DNA from: Lateolabrax maculatus
Lineage: Eukaryota > Chordata > Actinopteri > Acropomatiformes > Lateolabracidae
Direction of reading: 5' to 3'
DNA length: 64,000 bases
Assembly: GCA_031216445.1 (NCBI GenBank)
Contig: CM062215.1
Span: 10,542,501-10,606,500, forward strand
Shown in pieces: positions 34,089 to 45,868 of this stretch (position 1 is its first letter; every line of letters begins with the position of its first letter). The notes beneath the pieces are model-generated. The model worked only from the letters and a program-made list of their open reading frames with translations. It was not told the origin of the DNA and made no database searches. Both the position numbers and the translations under genes were made by a program.

Positions 34089-37000
34089 TGCAGCTGAACG
34101 AGCTGGCGGACAGGAATGCAGAGTGTGTAGAAATGCTCCATGAATCCCAGGAGGAGATCAAAGAGCTTCGCAGTAAAAACACTCCCTCTGCCGGGATGCG
34201 AAGACACCTTTCCTACGGCCTGTACCCCATGGTGAGAGAACGGTTAGACGACAGTACAAAATGCACCAAAAAACATAAATCAAAAACAAATCTTACAATG
34301 TGCCTGCCAGCTTCAAGAACCCTTCGGTTTCAAGATGGTGTTTGTATATCATGCCATTTAAGGTAATCAGAGGCTTTGACCACTAGTAGCACTATGGAAC
34401 AAAGTCCCCATTTTGTTTGTAACATGAAGAAAACTCCAGAGTGCATCTTTAAACTTGTGTGTGTACGTGTGTGTGCATGTACAGGACTCTCTGGCAGCAG
34501 AGATCGAGGGCACGATGAGGAGAGAGCTGAGTGTGGAGGAAGAGACCGCCTTTGAGGACCAAAGGTCAGAAACCCCTGACTTCACTACTGAAAAATCCAA
34601 ATCTAGTGAAAAAGACTGGTCTTCTGAGGATTCTTTGTTACTGAGGCAGGCTGAGAGAGGTTCCATTTTTCTACCAGTCTACAGTATCTTCAGGGATTCG
34701 TGGACCTTGTCTCTGACCTTTGACCTCTTCTCCTTGCCAGAATATCCCAGAAGCGAGTCTTCCAAACAGTCCGCTCCATCAACGCCTCGGCATCGCGGCC
34801 AGCTTCGGCCACCCCTCCCATCCCCCCAATCCCAGGCTCAGGTCAGAGCTCGCTAGTGATGACTGCACAGCCCTTCCAGTCCACTCAGAGGTACGTTACA
34901 AAGAATATCGTCTTCCAGCTTTGCATTTTAACTGAAGTTTGGACCCTTTCAGCTAAAATAAAGCCCCTTTCAGAAACAAAAAGGATAAAAGGGTATAAAT
35001 GTGTGTGTTTTGCAGGGAGGAGGTGCGACTGGGACAGCCGGGCTGTCCAGGAGGAAACGACCTGACCCGAGCCCTCCACCGCCTGTCGCTGCGACGACAG
35101 AACTTCCTGTGCGAGCGCCAGTTCTTCCAGGCGGAGCGCGAGAAGAAGCTGCAGGCGCTGGCGGGGGCGGACGCGGACGGGGAGGGCAGCGGGTGCAGCT
35201 CGCCGATGGGCAGCGCGTTCTCCTCCTACTCCAACCTGTCCGAGCTCTCCATCGGCTCCAGCCTTTTCAAGACCTTCCTGCCCGAGAAGCTTCAGATCGT
35301 CAAGCCAATGGAAGGTAAGCTATCCATCCAGCTGTCCCTGAACCCTCCCAGTACAGCCGCAAAGTGGAGCAGCTGTTGAAAGATTGATGTGTAACCGATT
35401 ACATTTCTCCGTCAGGCTCACTGACGCTCCATCACTGGCAGCAGCTGGCCAAACCACACCTGGCCACCATCCTGGACCCCCACCCCGGCGTGGTGACCAA
35501 AGGTTTCTGCCCACTGGCTCAGGACGCCGTGTACCGCCTGTCTGACATGGAGGAGGATGAGGAGGACGAAGAGCACAGAGGTGCCGGCATCCTGGAGAAG
35601 GGGGCGGCGGAGCGGGGTAAGGGAGAGGAGGACGAGGAAGAGGAGGAAGGCGGGATCACCTTCAAGGTGCGCTGTTCGTCCACGCCGGAGGAGAGGAAAG
35701 ACAGGAAACAGCCTCTCCCAGTCCCGCCCCTCCCCCTCACCCCGCCGACATCGCCCGTGACGCCGGCCGCTTCCTCCTCAGTCAGATCGGACCTCTCTCC
35801 GACCCCCGCAGCCAATCACATCGCTGATAGACCCAGCCTATCGTCTCAGTCCATTCCAGGAGCCTGCACAACAACGGTCCAATCACAAAGTCCGATTTGC
35901 ACCTCAACATCAACAACAGCGTCTTCCTCTGGTAAATACTACTTGAAATAGAAATGTGCGACGTACTGTAAGATATCACCGCTCATGGTCGGCATTACAA
36001 GGAAGATTGTTTGTCTCATAACAGGACTTCCAGTGTGTTCAGTCCAAAATCCAGGGAAGTGTCAGAGCTCCACCTTCTCCACCTACACCTTCACCACCTG
36101 TCGCATCCTGCACCCTAGTGACAACACACAGGTCACCCAGAGGTAAGTCCTCTTCAGGGGACAACTTTTTTTATGTAATTTCTGTTTTTTTGTCATTATG
36201 CAGTGACGGATGATGGGAAAGGAAGGTTACTCAGGTAGATGAGGAAAGATGGAAGATCATGATTTTTGTCAGCTAACACGTGTCCCTCTTTTCTCACCTG
36301 GTCTCTGTCTTCGTGTTTTTCAGTTGTCAGTCGTCCATCTTGGCCAACACACCAAGCTCCATGAGGACGGGCCCCAGTACCCCCGTGACTCCCTGCAGGC
36401 TAAGTCTGGGTGACTCTTTTCCCCCCCGGCGCCCCGCTGCGCCCCCCGGCGGCCTGGCCAAGCTCGTCCTGGAGAGGGGCATTTCTGCACAAGTCTCCGG
36501 CGACACCCTGCCTTCATCCCCGAAACCTATATCCCGGCAGCCCCTCTTCCGCCTCCTCCCAAGAACACCCCCTAACTCCCCCTCCCACTCGCCTGCTCCC
36601 TCCCCGGTGCCCATGGAGCCCCGCCAGCACCCGGCAGACAATTTCCTAGCCTCGCGGCCGGCAGAGCTCTTCCTCCAGGACGTTTACGGGTTGAATCTAG
36701 GCCGCGCCCCACATCCAGACCTACCAAGCCCCTCCCAGGGAACCCCAGCCCTCGTCTCGTCCCCTAAGCCCGGCAGAGCCAGGCCTGACCCGGTCAACGT
36801 CGGCCTGGTGGAGAGGCTGCGGCGGCTGGGATTCACCAGGGTGCTGCACGGTTCGGAGTCCGAGGCACCGGTGGCCCGCCAGGATTCTACGTTTGTGTCA
36901 GCAGGCGGAGGAAGCCTATTGGACGGCCTGAGGCGCAACCAGAGCCTCCCGGCAATGATTGGCGCCCGAGCGGGGAAGTCAGCCGGTAACCCGACACCCC

Positions 37001-37113
37001 TCCTCCCCCCCACCTCCCTGGCCATCCCACCACCTGCCTGGGGAAACCTCAAAGAACGACGCCGGCACCTTGCCTCTGTCCCCCACACCCCGCCGAGTTC
37101 AACCAAACGCTGA
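27502..37113 (+). CDS. trak2: TRAK2 (trafficking kinesin-binding protein, Milton family)
   Basis: Fifteen coding exons join in phase: 27502-27556, 28031-28216, 31808-31884, 31972-32088, 32539-32757, 32925-33003, 33089-33219, 33561-33635, 34094-34231, 34485-34564, 34741-34890, 35016-35314, 35416-35931, 36025-36142 and 36324-37113 (3030 nt, 1009 residues; human TRAK2 about 914). TRAK proteins link Miro on mitochondria to kinesin-1 and dynein. Visible parts are the N-terminus MFEAKARAVEKKESSTET, a conserved SPMLAEETFRYM/VEQMTKTYND block, the long HAP1-type coiled coil with a CC1-box AARIG (a dynein light intermediate chain contact in this family), SLAAEIEGTMR, LHRLSLRRQNF, FLPEKLQIVKP and LHHWQQLAKPHL in the Milton domain, and STPVTPCRLSLGDS plus DNFLASRPAELFLQDVYGL near the C-terminus. 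An acidic E/D run near residue 580 makes it longer than human TRAK2. Adjacency to STRADB favours TRAK2 over TRAK1. Confidence 0.94.
28536..28578. repeat. (GT)n microsatellite
   Basis: A GT tract with one GC interruption, followed by a short GA tract, in the TRAK2 intron after exon 2. A second shorter (GT)n/(GA)n tract is at 28847-28887. Confidence 0.8.
28762..28816 (+). CDS. trak2: Alternative TRAK2 first coding exon
   Basis: The frame MPVLNVHNEEVYENFAME (18 codons plus one base) follows a good Kozak context (ggaccATGc) and ends at a strong donor (GGAAG followed by GTGAGC). It ends in phase 1, exactly as exon 2 does at 28216, so it can splice to 31808 and continue as V-L-G-A-D-R-V-E-Q. There is no acceptor-like polypyrimidine tract just upstream, so it would be a first exon from an internal promoter. 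Human TRAK1 is known to have isoforms with a short alternative N-terminus joined near the same place. Expression is unproven. Confidence 0.5.
28817..31807. other. TRAK2 intron upstream of exon 3
   Basis: About 3 kb of intron between the alternative first exon and exon 3. A 160-codon open frame at 30857-31339 has Ser/Leu/Cys-rich composition and no recognisable domain, and I do not call it. Nothing else is supported. Confidence 0.5.
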
Positions 37114-39199
37114 TGGGAAGAGCTGTATGGACCGGGAGGGCACACACTCCAGAACGTGAACCCCTCCTTTATACCGCCATCCTCTTCTTCCTCCCCTCAT
37201 CTCTCCTCCTTTCTGCCTTTTGGAGAAGGGAGTCAGGGCATCTGGTGGGCAGAACTATCCCTCCTTTTTAACGACTTAATTTTAAAGCACAATTGAACTA
37301 AACTGACTGTTTTTAGCGATACCGCAGTGTCTATTTGTGTAGATATTTGCCATGATGCTAGTTATCGAGGCCTTAGCTTGCCTCTGAGTGGGTTATTATT
37401 CAGCTCCTCAGTCGTGTATGAATCTTAATTAGGTTCTATCGTTTTCCCGTGAGGCTCTGGATGTTCAGGTACAGGCAGAGGAAGTGGGGAAGGGACAACT
37501 TGCAAGTAGACGAAGGTTTTGCGGATGTGGATTAGAAATGGAGTTAGGATAAAGGTTTTGAAGGGAGGGAGAGTGGGGTTTATTCATGTCAGAAGAGAAA
37601 GTAAGTGAGAGAGAGAGAGACAGACTGAGCATCCAGAGTCTTGCTAGTTCAAGGGCTTGTTCTGTAGTGGATTGGAAAAGCTTTAGTCTGTAATAAAACC
37701 GTATCATCTGCAAATGAAAACTTTTACAGTCAGAAGAGAAGGGAATCAACATGCTTTTATTACTTGAGGACTAGATAACTTTAAGTGCTAGCTGGCTTAA
37801 CAGCATACTGCCGGGCTCATGTTGTAGTCAGACCATGCGATTAACTTGCCAGTATTAATATTATAATGATTTTACGGTAGTCCATTGTTGCACGGTTGTC
37901 TGGTGACCGTCCGCGTGCCGTGCCCCCTCCCCACCTTTTCCCAGCCCCTTGCAAGCGTCTGCATGACACGTCAAAAGCGACCTTGCCTACAGGTCCCAGC
38001 ATGCACCTGTCGGCAGACAGGCGGGGCCAGGCTGAAGTAAAGGTCACAGCCACATCAGACGCCAGGCCTTAAGTTGTTGTGTGTTTTTAATGGAATAAGG
38101 CCTTAAGCAGAAGCCAGCACTGATTCTGATTTGCGTTCCTGTTAAGCCATGTTTGTATATATTAGTTGCACTCTGTGGGATTTGAAGGTTGTGTTTGAGT
38201 TATTTTGAGGATCACTGCTTGGTTGAAAACATTTCACCACGGCCATGGGCCTTTTAAAACGGTAAATTTCCTTCTTTATCTCAGGCCCGTGGGACGTTCA
38301 GGTTCAGACTGTTCAAGAGGGGAAACCACTGACACGTTTTTTTTAGTTGTGCATCACGTGCAGGTTTATTATTTGTGGTGGTTTTTCTATTTAAAATGTG
38401 TCTCGGGGTTATCTCAAGGCTGTATGTGGTTCACACATTGGCCAGCAGGCGGGAGTATTCCTGCAGGAAAGTTCATCCCACCTACTACTTTATAACATAT
38501 AATGTTTAGACCCAAGGAAGCGTAGAGCTTTGTGCTTGACCCCCGCGACCCTTCAACCTTCAGTGCTGCTGTCCCTAACATTCGTCAATCTAACCAGTCC
38601 CTCCCACTCAGCTACTGCACTTTTACTTTATTTTTTATCTAACCTTTGTTTTACTGACATCACTATTTGAAATATATAGATTCTAACATATTAATGAGAC
38701 AATTTAGCATTATGTGTGCCTGTTGTAACAATGTCGGCTAACATTTTCACATAAGATTTTAATATATGTAGCAGTATTTCTTTTGCTTTATTTTGTTTTG
38801 TTTTGCTTTCCACGTATAGAAGCCCACAGAAGGGAATCCAAATCAAGCCAAAAGTGTTATTTTTATTCTTGAAGAAATGGAATGTGTGTATATGTGATGC
38901 TTTTTGTGCTATTTAGCTCTAACATATTTAACAGAGGAAGTAGAGCTTCAGTTTAGTGTTTTTTATGTTTGTAGGATTGAAGATGAGAGGAAATAAGGCA
39001 CAGCCAGACTGTTCGTATCTTTTAGATTTGTTGTAGTTGTCATATCCACTGTTTTCCAGTAAAGCAGGAGGTTCAGGTTTGTCTTTGTTTGGCTTAAATA
39101 TAAAATGTCCCGTAACTTCTTTATGCTTTCCCTCTAAGATCATGATCCTCTGTAAATTACTCATGGCTATTATTCAGTTGCCTCTTTTTGTAAAATAAA
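37114..39199 (+). other. TRAK2 3'UTR with polyadenylation signal
   Basis: A long 3' untranslated region follows the TGA at 37111-37113. A canonical AATAAA at 39194-39199 is the best terminal signal. This would give a 3'UTR of about 2.1 kb, in keeping with long TRAK 3'UTRs. No coding features are seen. Confidence 0.6.
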
Positions 39200-39394
39200 G
39201 TAATGGAAACAAAGTCACTGACTCACTGACTGCTTTATTATTACTCATATTGGATGGAAGAATTTGTGCATTAAGTTTTGCCCCAAAAAACTGGGTTGTA
39301 AGATGTCACACACATAAATCAACTGATTTTTATTTTTTATTTTTTTCCCATGACTGGTCAGATTTGGGTTTAAAAATTGAGAAAAATACAGTTC

Positions 39395-39500
39395 TAACTA
39401 GAGACCACGAATGTCTGTACCAAATCTCGTGGCAATCCATCACATAGTTTTTGAGATATTTCAGTCTGGACCAAAGTGGACTGACGATGCAATATACGAT
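39395..39500. repeat. Dispersed fish repeat copy between TRAK2 and TRIM
   Basis: This carries the 25-base core at 39445-39469 that is identical to 21145-21169, followed by 'gaccaaagtggactgacga', the typical downstream part of the same family. It lies between two convergent genes. Confidence 0.7.
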
Positions 39501-39679
39501 GCAATGTTTGCTTTTTGTGTAGAACAGAAACTTCTTTCCGTAAGTGCTGTTAAAATGTGAACAACCAACCAAACTTTACAGAAACCTTCAGTCATCGCGT
39601 CCTGACTGAGCACAAGCTGCTGCGTTAAACTCCGAAGTCAGCTGCTCCGATGTGTGCATGGATGAAGCATTATGCACCC

Positions 39680-42600
39680 TCACATGGGACAGATCTTGAT
39701 GCTGTCAGAGCTGGAGCTGAACTGGCCGAGGGCAAAGTCCAGACCCACCCCGACTCCGCTGCCCACCCCGAAGGCGGCGTACAGCGGCTGGGTGAAGTTG
39801 GCGCGGAAGGTGTGAAGGTGCGTCATGCTCTCTGCCACGCTGTAGAACGCCAGCGACCCCGTGGACAGGTCCAGGTAGATGCCCAGGCGGGGGGAGTAGG
39901 TGACCGGTATCTCCCTCTTCTCGTTGTCGTGCATGGCCGCGCAGCAGGTGTCCGACAGCTCCAGGGTCCAGGACTGGGCGTTGTAACCGAGCCCCGACCT
40001 GGCGTCTGAGCCCTTCCTGCTCAGGGCCCCGTAGGCTACGCCCATAGAGGAGCCCCGGCCCCTCCACTCCACCTCCCAGTAACAGCGCTGGGCGTACAGC
40101 GGGCTCTGGCACATCAGCTGCGTCCAGCCGTCGAAGCGCTGGGGAGTGTCGGGGTAGGGCTGCGCCGCCCCCTGCAGGGTGGCTTTAGTGTTGCCCTCGG
40201 AGAGAGCCAGCCGCCGATGGGCCGTGTTAGGGTCAAGGGTCAAGGTCACAGAGTCTAAGATAGGGTTTAATGGACAATTATTCACATATTCTTGAAAAAT
40301 AAGAATATTCATTAAGTTTTAAAGTTAATCCTTGACCTTGAAAATACTAGTTTGTCTAACAATCCCAACTCAAAGTCGGTTTACTAGCTTTTTCTTTGAG
40401 AGCTTTTCAACTGCACCACATGGTTTGTGTTGGTTAACAAGTTGATGAAGACCATGTGATACAGTTGAAAGCTCAATTTCCAAAGTCAAGAATGAACTTT
40501 CATGCTCAACTTTTATCCCAACACAGACGAGAGGTCCTAAAAGCGCTATGGATGAAACCATGACAGCTACTGAGCTCACATGTCCACTGATCCATCTCCA
40601 TGACAACTGAGACTTAGACTTTATTTGTAACTGTCACAAACCTTTGAGTGGTATTTTAAACACATTCTGTATGGTAGGTATTCTTACGGAAAAAAGCCTG
40701 CTACACAGGAAGTGATGTCTTTCTTTGGAGTAAACATGAACAGCAATAGGCACCGTGGCAGACCATTTTTATCAATCCCTGCAGCAGACATGGTGAGAGA
40801 CAACTGATCGACTATCTAAAATGTGATATTGTAATTAAACATTGAGACTCACACTGTAGGAACTCCTCTCTGGTCCTCGGCTCTGGGGCCTGGATGCTGT
40901 CAAGGTTGATTTCTCTCACTGCAAAGAGAATGGAATGTGAGTTAATGCACCAGAGACACATTGTGCAAATAGCTACAATGCATGTTGATTTTTATTTAAC
41001 ATGTCTGATTTGTTTTTTGGTTGTTTTTGTATTTGTGTTTTCATCGCATGTTTTCTTGTCTCAAAATACAGAGAGCATGAAGACAAAGTTACGTAAACTC
41101 ACATCCGGGGAAAGCAGGAGCATGATTCATGGTGACGGGGGTGGGCAAGTCCAAGAAGAGACTGGGGTTAACTGTCCAGTGAGAAAACAATGTTAGACAC
41201 ATTAGTATTAACATACATCTGTCCACGTTCAAGTGATAGGACTGACTGCACCAATGAGCCTAAAGATCAATATTAATTTTACATCTATGAAGGCAGTCAG
41301 CTTACTTTCTGTTGGTGTTTCAGGCAGAGCAGCCACTCCCCCTGTTGAGTGTACACAAGTCACACACTTAGACAGTTTGAAACATCAATCTAAAACCTAA
41401 GGAACATGTTTGTCATGTTTTTTCATGGTAAATTATTCTGAAGAAGAGTGTAAGCTACAGTAGACAGGGCACAGGGCAGGTTCAGGATGGCTGCATTTGA
41501 TGAGATACTGTCTGAATGAATGAATTTCTGACTGACTAAAGGTGGTGAAGAGCAAGAACAAAAACAAGTAGAGTATATTTAAGTCTGGAAAATAAGCTTG
41601 GCTGAAAACTGAGCAGGGTGAAATTAATATTCTTTCTTCTTTTCTTCCCTTTTTGCGTTATTATTTTTCAACTCATCAACTGACATTTCAGCTGCTTTCA
41701 TCTCTTCCTCTTCATTTAATTATACAAATACTTTCTTTGCTTACACATCAACTGATCTTTCAAATCTATTCATCTTTTTCTCTTCATCTGAAGTTTCAGT
41801 TCCTTTCAATGCTTACACTTTATATCCTTTCATGTCCTCACTTTTGAACACCAAAAAAAATCTCCCATGATCCACAATGTCCCCTGTTCATACACAATCT
41901 AACCAAACGGCTTTCAATGCTTACACATCATCTGACACTTCCGCTGACAACGTGGTTTAGTTTATACACTTGAAGCGGCACTAATTTTTTTTCAGGACTT
42001 CAACTTCAGGGCACTTGCAGCTGAATTTTTCACATACACGACTGATATTTCAACAAATTTCAGCACTGTCACTTCAACTTCACTCAGCGTTTGCACTTAA
42101 AATTTGAGTACCTCCATTTTAACTGCCAATTGAACCACTTTGACTGATTGTTTCATTGGAGTGATTTTAACACTGTGATTAGAGAGGAGAGGATGGGAGC
42201 TGGAGTCAGGCCTTACATGGGTTTCCTCCTGCAGACAGCGTGTTGTTGGCTGGGGCAACTGGGGTGGCCTGGTTGGTGCCACGCCGATGGGAGCGGAAGA
42301 GGCTGCTGATCGACGCCATCCGACTGAAAGCTGACCGGACCAGGAGGAGAAGACAGAAGGAGGGAGATGGAAAACAAAAAGGTGTTACACCCACATGTGA
42401 GCATTTATCATTTGTCGAAACTGTTTTTTTTTGTTGTTGTTTTTTTGTCAAAAGGTTGATATTGTACCTCCAGTTGATGCTTGAGCTGGAGCAGGAGTTG
42501 GAGCAGGGGCAGGAGTTGGAGCAGGGGCAGGAGTTGGGGTGGGTGGGATTGGTGTTGGAGTTGGAGTTGGAGTTGGAATGGGGGCTGCAGCAGGGACAGC

Positions 42601-45600
42601 CTGGCTCTGATTGGACCTGCTCCAAAGAGACTGAGACTCTCTGCGGCTGGGAGTGGGGCTGGGGCTGGGTCTGGGGTTGGTCTCCCTAGCTGTTAGGAAG
42701 ACATGTGAGACATTAGATCAAGGCTGGGGTTACGAATAGTGGTGGTTGATAACATTAGTTACTTATCCAAAAGCTTATTCCACTCACATTATATTGACTT
42801 TATCAAGCTAGATTATTCACGCAAGTAAGTAAGTAAAGTTTATTTATACTAATATATATACCTATGTCACATAGGGCTTACCTAAACTGAGACATAAAAT
42901 AGAGACACAATATAAAAGTAATCAATAAAATAGAAATATAAAGAAATATATACTCCTGTACAGGTCGAAACAGGAGTGTCTTAAATTGCTTTTTCAAAGA
43001 CGACTGGGACAGTGATTTTGAATGTCACTTCCATAAAGTGGTTGGACTTGTGAGACAAAAATGCTGCAGTAGGAAGTAACAGCCACATTATTATCAGGAA
43101 GTCAGTGCGACCTCCTGCCAGTCAAAGCAGAGTGAACCTACCCGTTTCTCTTTCCCCTCGTCTCTGTCTGTCCCGAAGTCTGGGGGAGCTTGTGTTTCCT
43201 CTGTCTGCAACAACGAAGAAGCATCGTTTTAAACCATGCAATATCTCTCATTTTTATTGCTCCATCCGTGGCTTAGGGGGTTTTAAACAGCGCACACACA
43301 AAGTCTCACCTCGGGGTGTGTCTCTGCTCCTCACGTCTTGACTTTTGAGGCCTATACCTGAATAATAAGATGTGAATGTCATGTTTAACAAGGACTGCAT
43401 GTTGAATTACTTCGATATTGTCACATTGTATCATAATGAGTGGTGGTGCAGCGTACCAAGTCCTCGTCTGTCTGTGCTCCGGGCTCCGACTGAGACACTG
43501 GGTGTGGGAGCTGTGAGCCATGAAAGAAATCATGCAGATGTTACACCTATTCATATAAAAGATGATGAAGTGAAGAGTTGTAGTGATGGCAGATAAAATG
43601 TAGGCTAAAAAAAAAAACACAGTGCACATACCAGGCGAACGGCTGTTTGTGTTGCGAGAACCCAGACCAGAAAACACTATAGAAAGAGGGGAAGATGAGT
43701 TTCAGGATCATGGAACATGGAGTCCTCTAATATATTCAGATTAAAACGTTAAAAACTCACATTTAAAAATCCCTCCTTTCTGTCCTGCGTTCCGGTTGGC
43801 TGGATAAGATAAGAGGAAGTGATTGTTAAGGATCAACACAAGGACAGCTTCTGTTGTGCTCATGTTGAAAAGAAAAAAAAAGTCTGGAACTTACAGTCTC
43901 CCAAAGTGAACAGCGTTGTGTCGTTGACTGCAGGACGACAGACAATAAGATGAGAAAGGATGAGACAAAAGAAGAGAAGATAGGACAAAACAAGGTGAGA
44001 CTCCTGGGACGGACAGACCTTGTTTGGTGATCTTGCCCAGCTCCTGGTTGCACAGGTCCTCGACCTGCTCCCTGAGGTCCAGGATGGCGTCTCGTACCGG
44101 CTCAAAGGAAGCTTCTGGATTGACCACCACGCTGGGCAGGTCCCCGCACTCCAGGGGACTGCACAGGGACTCGTACGTCTGGAGGAAAATATGGATAGTT
44201 TGATATCAGGGGGGACATACGGACCAAAAAGGTGCCCCGCCACCACCTCCATCCCTCCGTGAACCTCATGGTCCGGCCTACCTGCAGGTAGTGGATGTGG
44301 TCCTCGCAGCGGGCCAGGTCCTTCATCTCTGTGTCCCTCCTCTTCAGCTCCTTGATCTCCGTCTCCAGGCTGTCGGCCACCTCCTGGGCCTGGCCCATCT
44401 TCTCCAGGCCGGCCTGGTCCAGCAACTCCTCCAGCAGCTCCTGCAGGCGCTCCACCGAGCGCAGCAGCTCCGACAGCACCTGCTCCGCGTCGCTGTGCAC
44501 CCGGTCTGCAGAGCGCTGTGCGGGCAGGGAGAGAGGCGGTAAGGCGGTAAGTCGGTAAGGCGGTCGTGTCTCAGACCCACTTGCACTTATCTGAAGGGTT
44601 TCTGGGAAATGTGCTTGTCATTCTGCTGACCAACCTTCACGGCCTCCATCATCTTCTTCATGTCTTTCAGCTCCTGCTCCCTGTCTTTCAGCCTCTGCTG
44701 GTTCTCTGCCTGCATCTCCGACAGCACTTTCTGTGGCCGGACACACAAAGACGTGACGTCAGCACAGTTCCCCCTCCGTCCCATACAAGCAGGCAAACAC
44801 AAGCACGAGGAAGCAGCTGTAGTGCTTGTGTGTGGCACAGAGGACAGCATGGGAGGGTGGAGCGTTATGAGACGGACAGGAATGTAGTTAGGAATGTCCT
44901 CAGACACAAAAGGAGAGAGGACGCCACCTTAAACAGAAACCCATCTCACAGAACAATGGACAGTTAGCAGGAGGGGTGATGTACTGTACATATAGTATTG
45001 ATTGTCACCTCTTCTAAAGCTTTCTATTTACAATGTTTTTTAACAAATGTATCTGGTTCTACATGGTCTTACATTGTGTAATTACAACATGAAACTGTTT
45101 TATCACACAAACCAAACACTAGAATTTGATACTGGATCACACAACTGTACACCCTGGTAACTGTTTGAGGGCCCCCCGTCACTGCCATCACTTTTTGAGC
45201 CTCTGATCCGGTGCAGCATCCACACTCCTGCCTACCTGTTTCTCCAGGCGCTCAGCCTTGGTGGACACACACTCGTGGCCTTTGTGCTGGTTGCTGGTGC
45301 ACAGCCAGCAGACGAACACCTTACACTGGCGACAGAAGAACTCCTCCAGGTACTTGTGGTGGGTGCAGATCTTCTCGGCCAGGTTGGCCGTGGGGGCGAT
45401 CAGCTCGTGCTGCTTCAGGGCCTTCTTGGTCTGGTGGGGCTTCAGGTGGGCCTCGCAGTAGGAGCTCATGCACACCAGGCAGCTCTTGACCGCCGCTCGG
45501 TGCTCTCCTTTGCACATGTCGCACTGCACGGCCGAGGAGGAGAGCTTCCCTTTGGATCTGGACGAGGAGGCGGCGGCGGCCTTCCGAGCGCTTCGGATGG

Positions 45601-45868
45601 ATTCACGCACCTCAGATTTGAGGGCCCCCTTGCGGAGCTGCTCCACAGCCTCGGCCAGCATGGTGTTCCTGGACAGGGAGGGCTTGGGGCAGAAGGTCTG
45701 GCGGCACTGGGGGCAGCTGTAGATCCCCTTGGGGTCGTCCTTGCTCCAGTAGTCCTTGATGCAGGCCATGCAGTAACTGTGCCCACAGGGGATGGTGACT
45801 GGGTCGTTCGGGAGATCCAGGCACACAGGGCAGTTAAACTGCTCCTCTGTCCACAGTTGAGCACTCAT
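39680..45868 (-). CDS. TRIM E3 ubiquitin ligase (RING, B-boxes, coiled coil, PRY-SPRY)
   Basis: Sixteen coding exons join in phase: 45236-45868, 44635-44730, 44282-44515, 44019-44178, 43895-43927, 43761-43799, 43632-43676, 43457-43510, 43310-43357, 43142-43204, 42468-42689, 42217-42330, 41306-41341, 41103-41171, 40853-40918 and 39680-40254 (2487 nt, 828 residues). Exon 1 has a C3HC4 RING (CPVCLD, CGHSYC, CPQC), a B-box1 (CDMC, CLVC) and a B-box2 (CTHH, CRQC, CWLC). Exons of 96 and 234 nt encode the coiled coil, the usual TRIM16/TRIM25-like layout. The last exon is PRY-SPRY (LDPNTAHRRLALSEGN, CYWEVEW, LGIYLDL). The canonical EPRTREEFLQ precedes it. Between them lies a serine/proline/arginine-rich linker built from ten small phase-1 exons. 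An acceptor at 45935 in the 5'UTR rules out a longer N-terminus. It probably acts in cytosolic ubiquitination, often immune-related in fish; orthology is not resolved. Confidence 0.88.
42485..42600 (-). repeat. Coding minisatellite in the TRIM linker exon
   Basis: On the plus strand an 18-base unit (gcaggagttggagcaggg) repeats tandemly from 42491, followed by a ttggag hexamer array near 42553-42580. In the TRIM reading frame this encodes alternating Pro-Thr and Pro-Ala pairs. All units are multiples of three, so length changes keep the frame open. Confidence 0.75.
42820..42965. repeat. AT-rich SINE-tail-like segment in a TRIM intron
   Basis: The stretch begins with repeated aagt units and 'aaagtttatttata', followed by AT-rich sequence, resembling the tails of common fish short interspersed elements. 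It is weak evidence; the element body is not recognised. Confidence 0.25.

Noticed and set aside
34061..34093. (GT)n tract read as a Cys/Val-rich N-terminus of a short protein
   Set aside because: It is the polypyrimidine-side repeat directly before a TRAK2 acceptor; the true exon begins at 34094.
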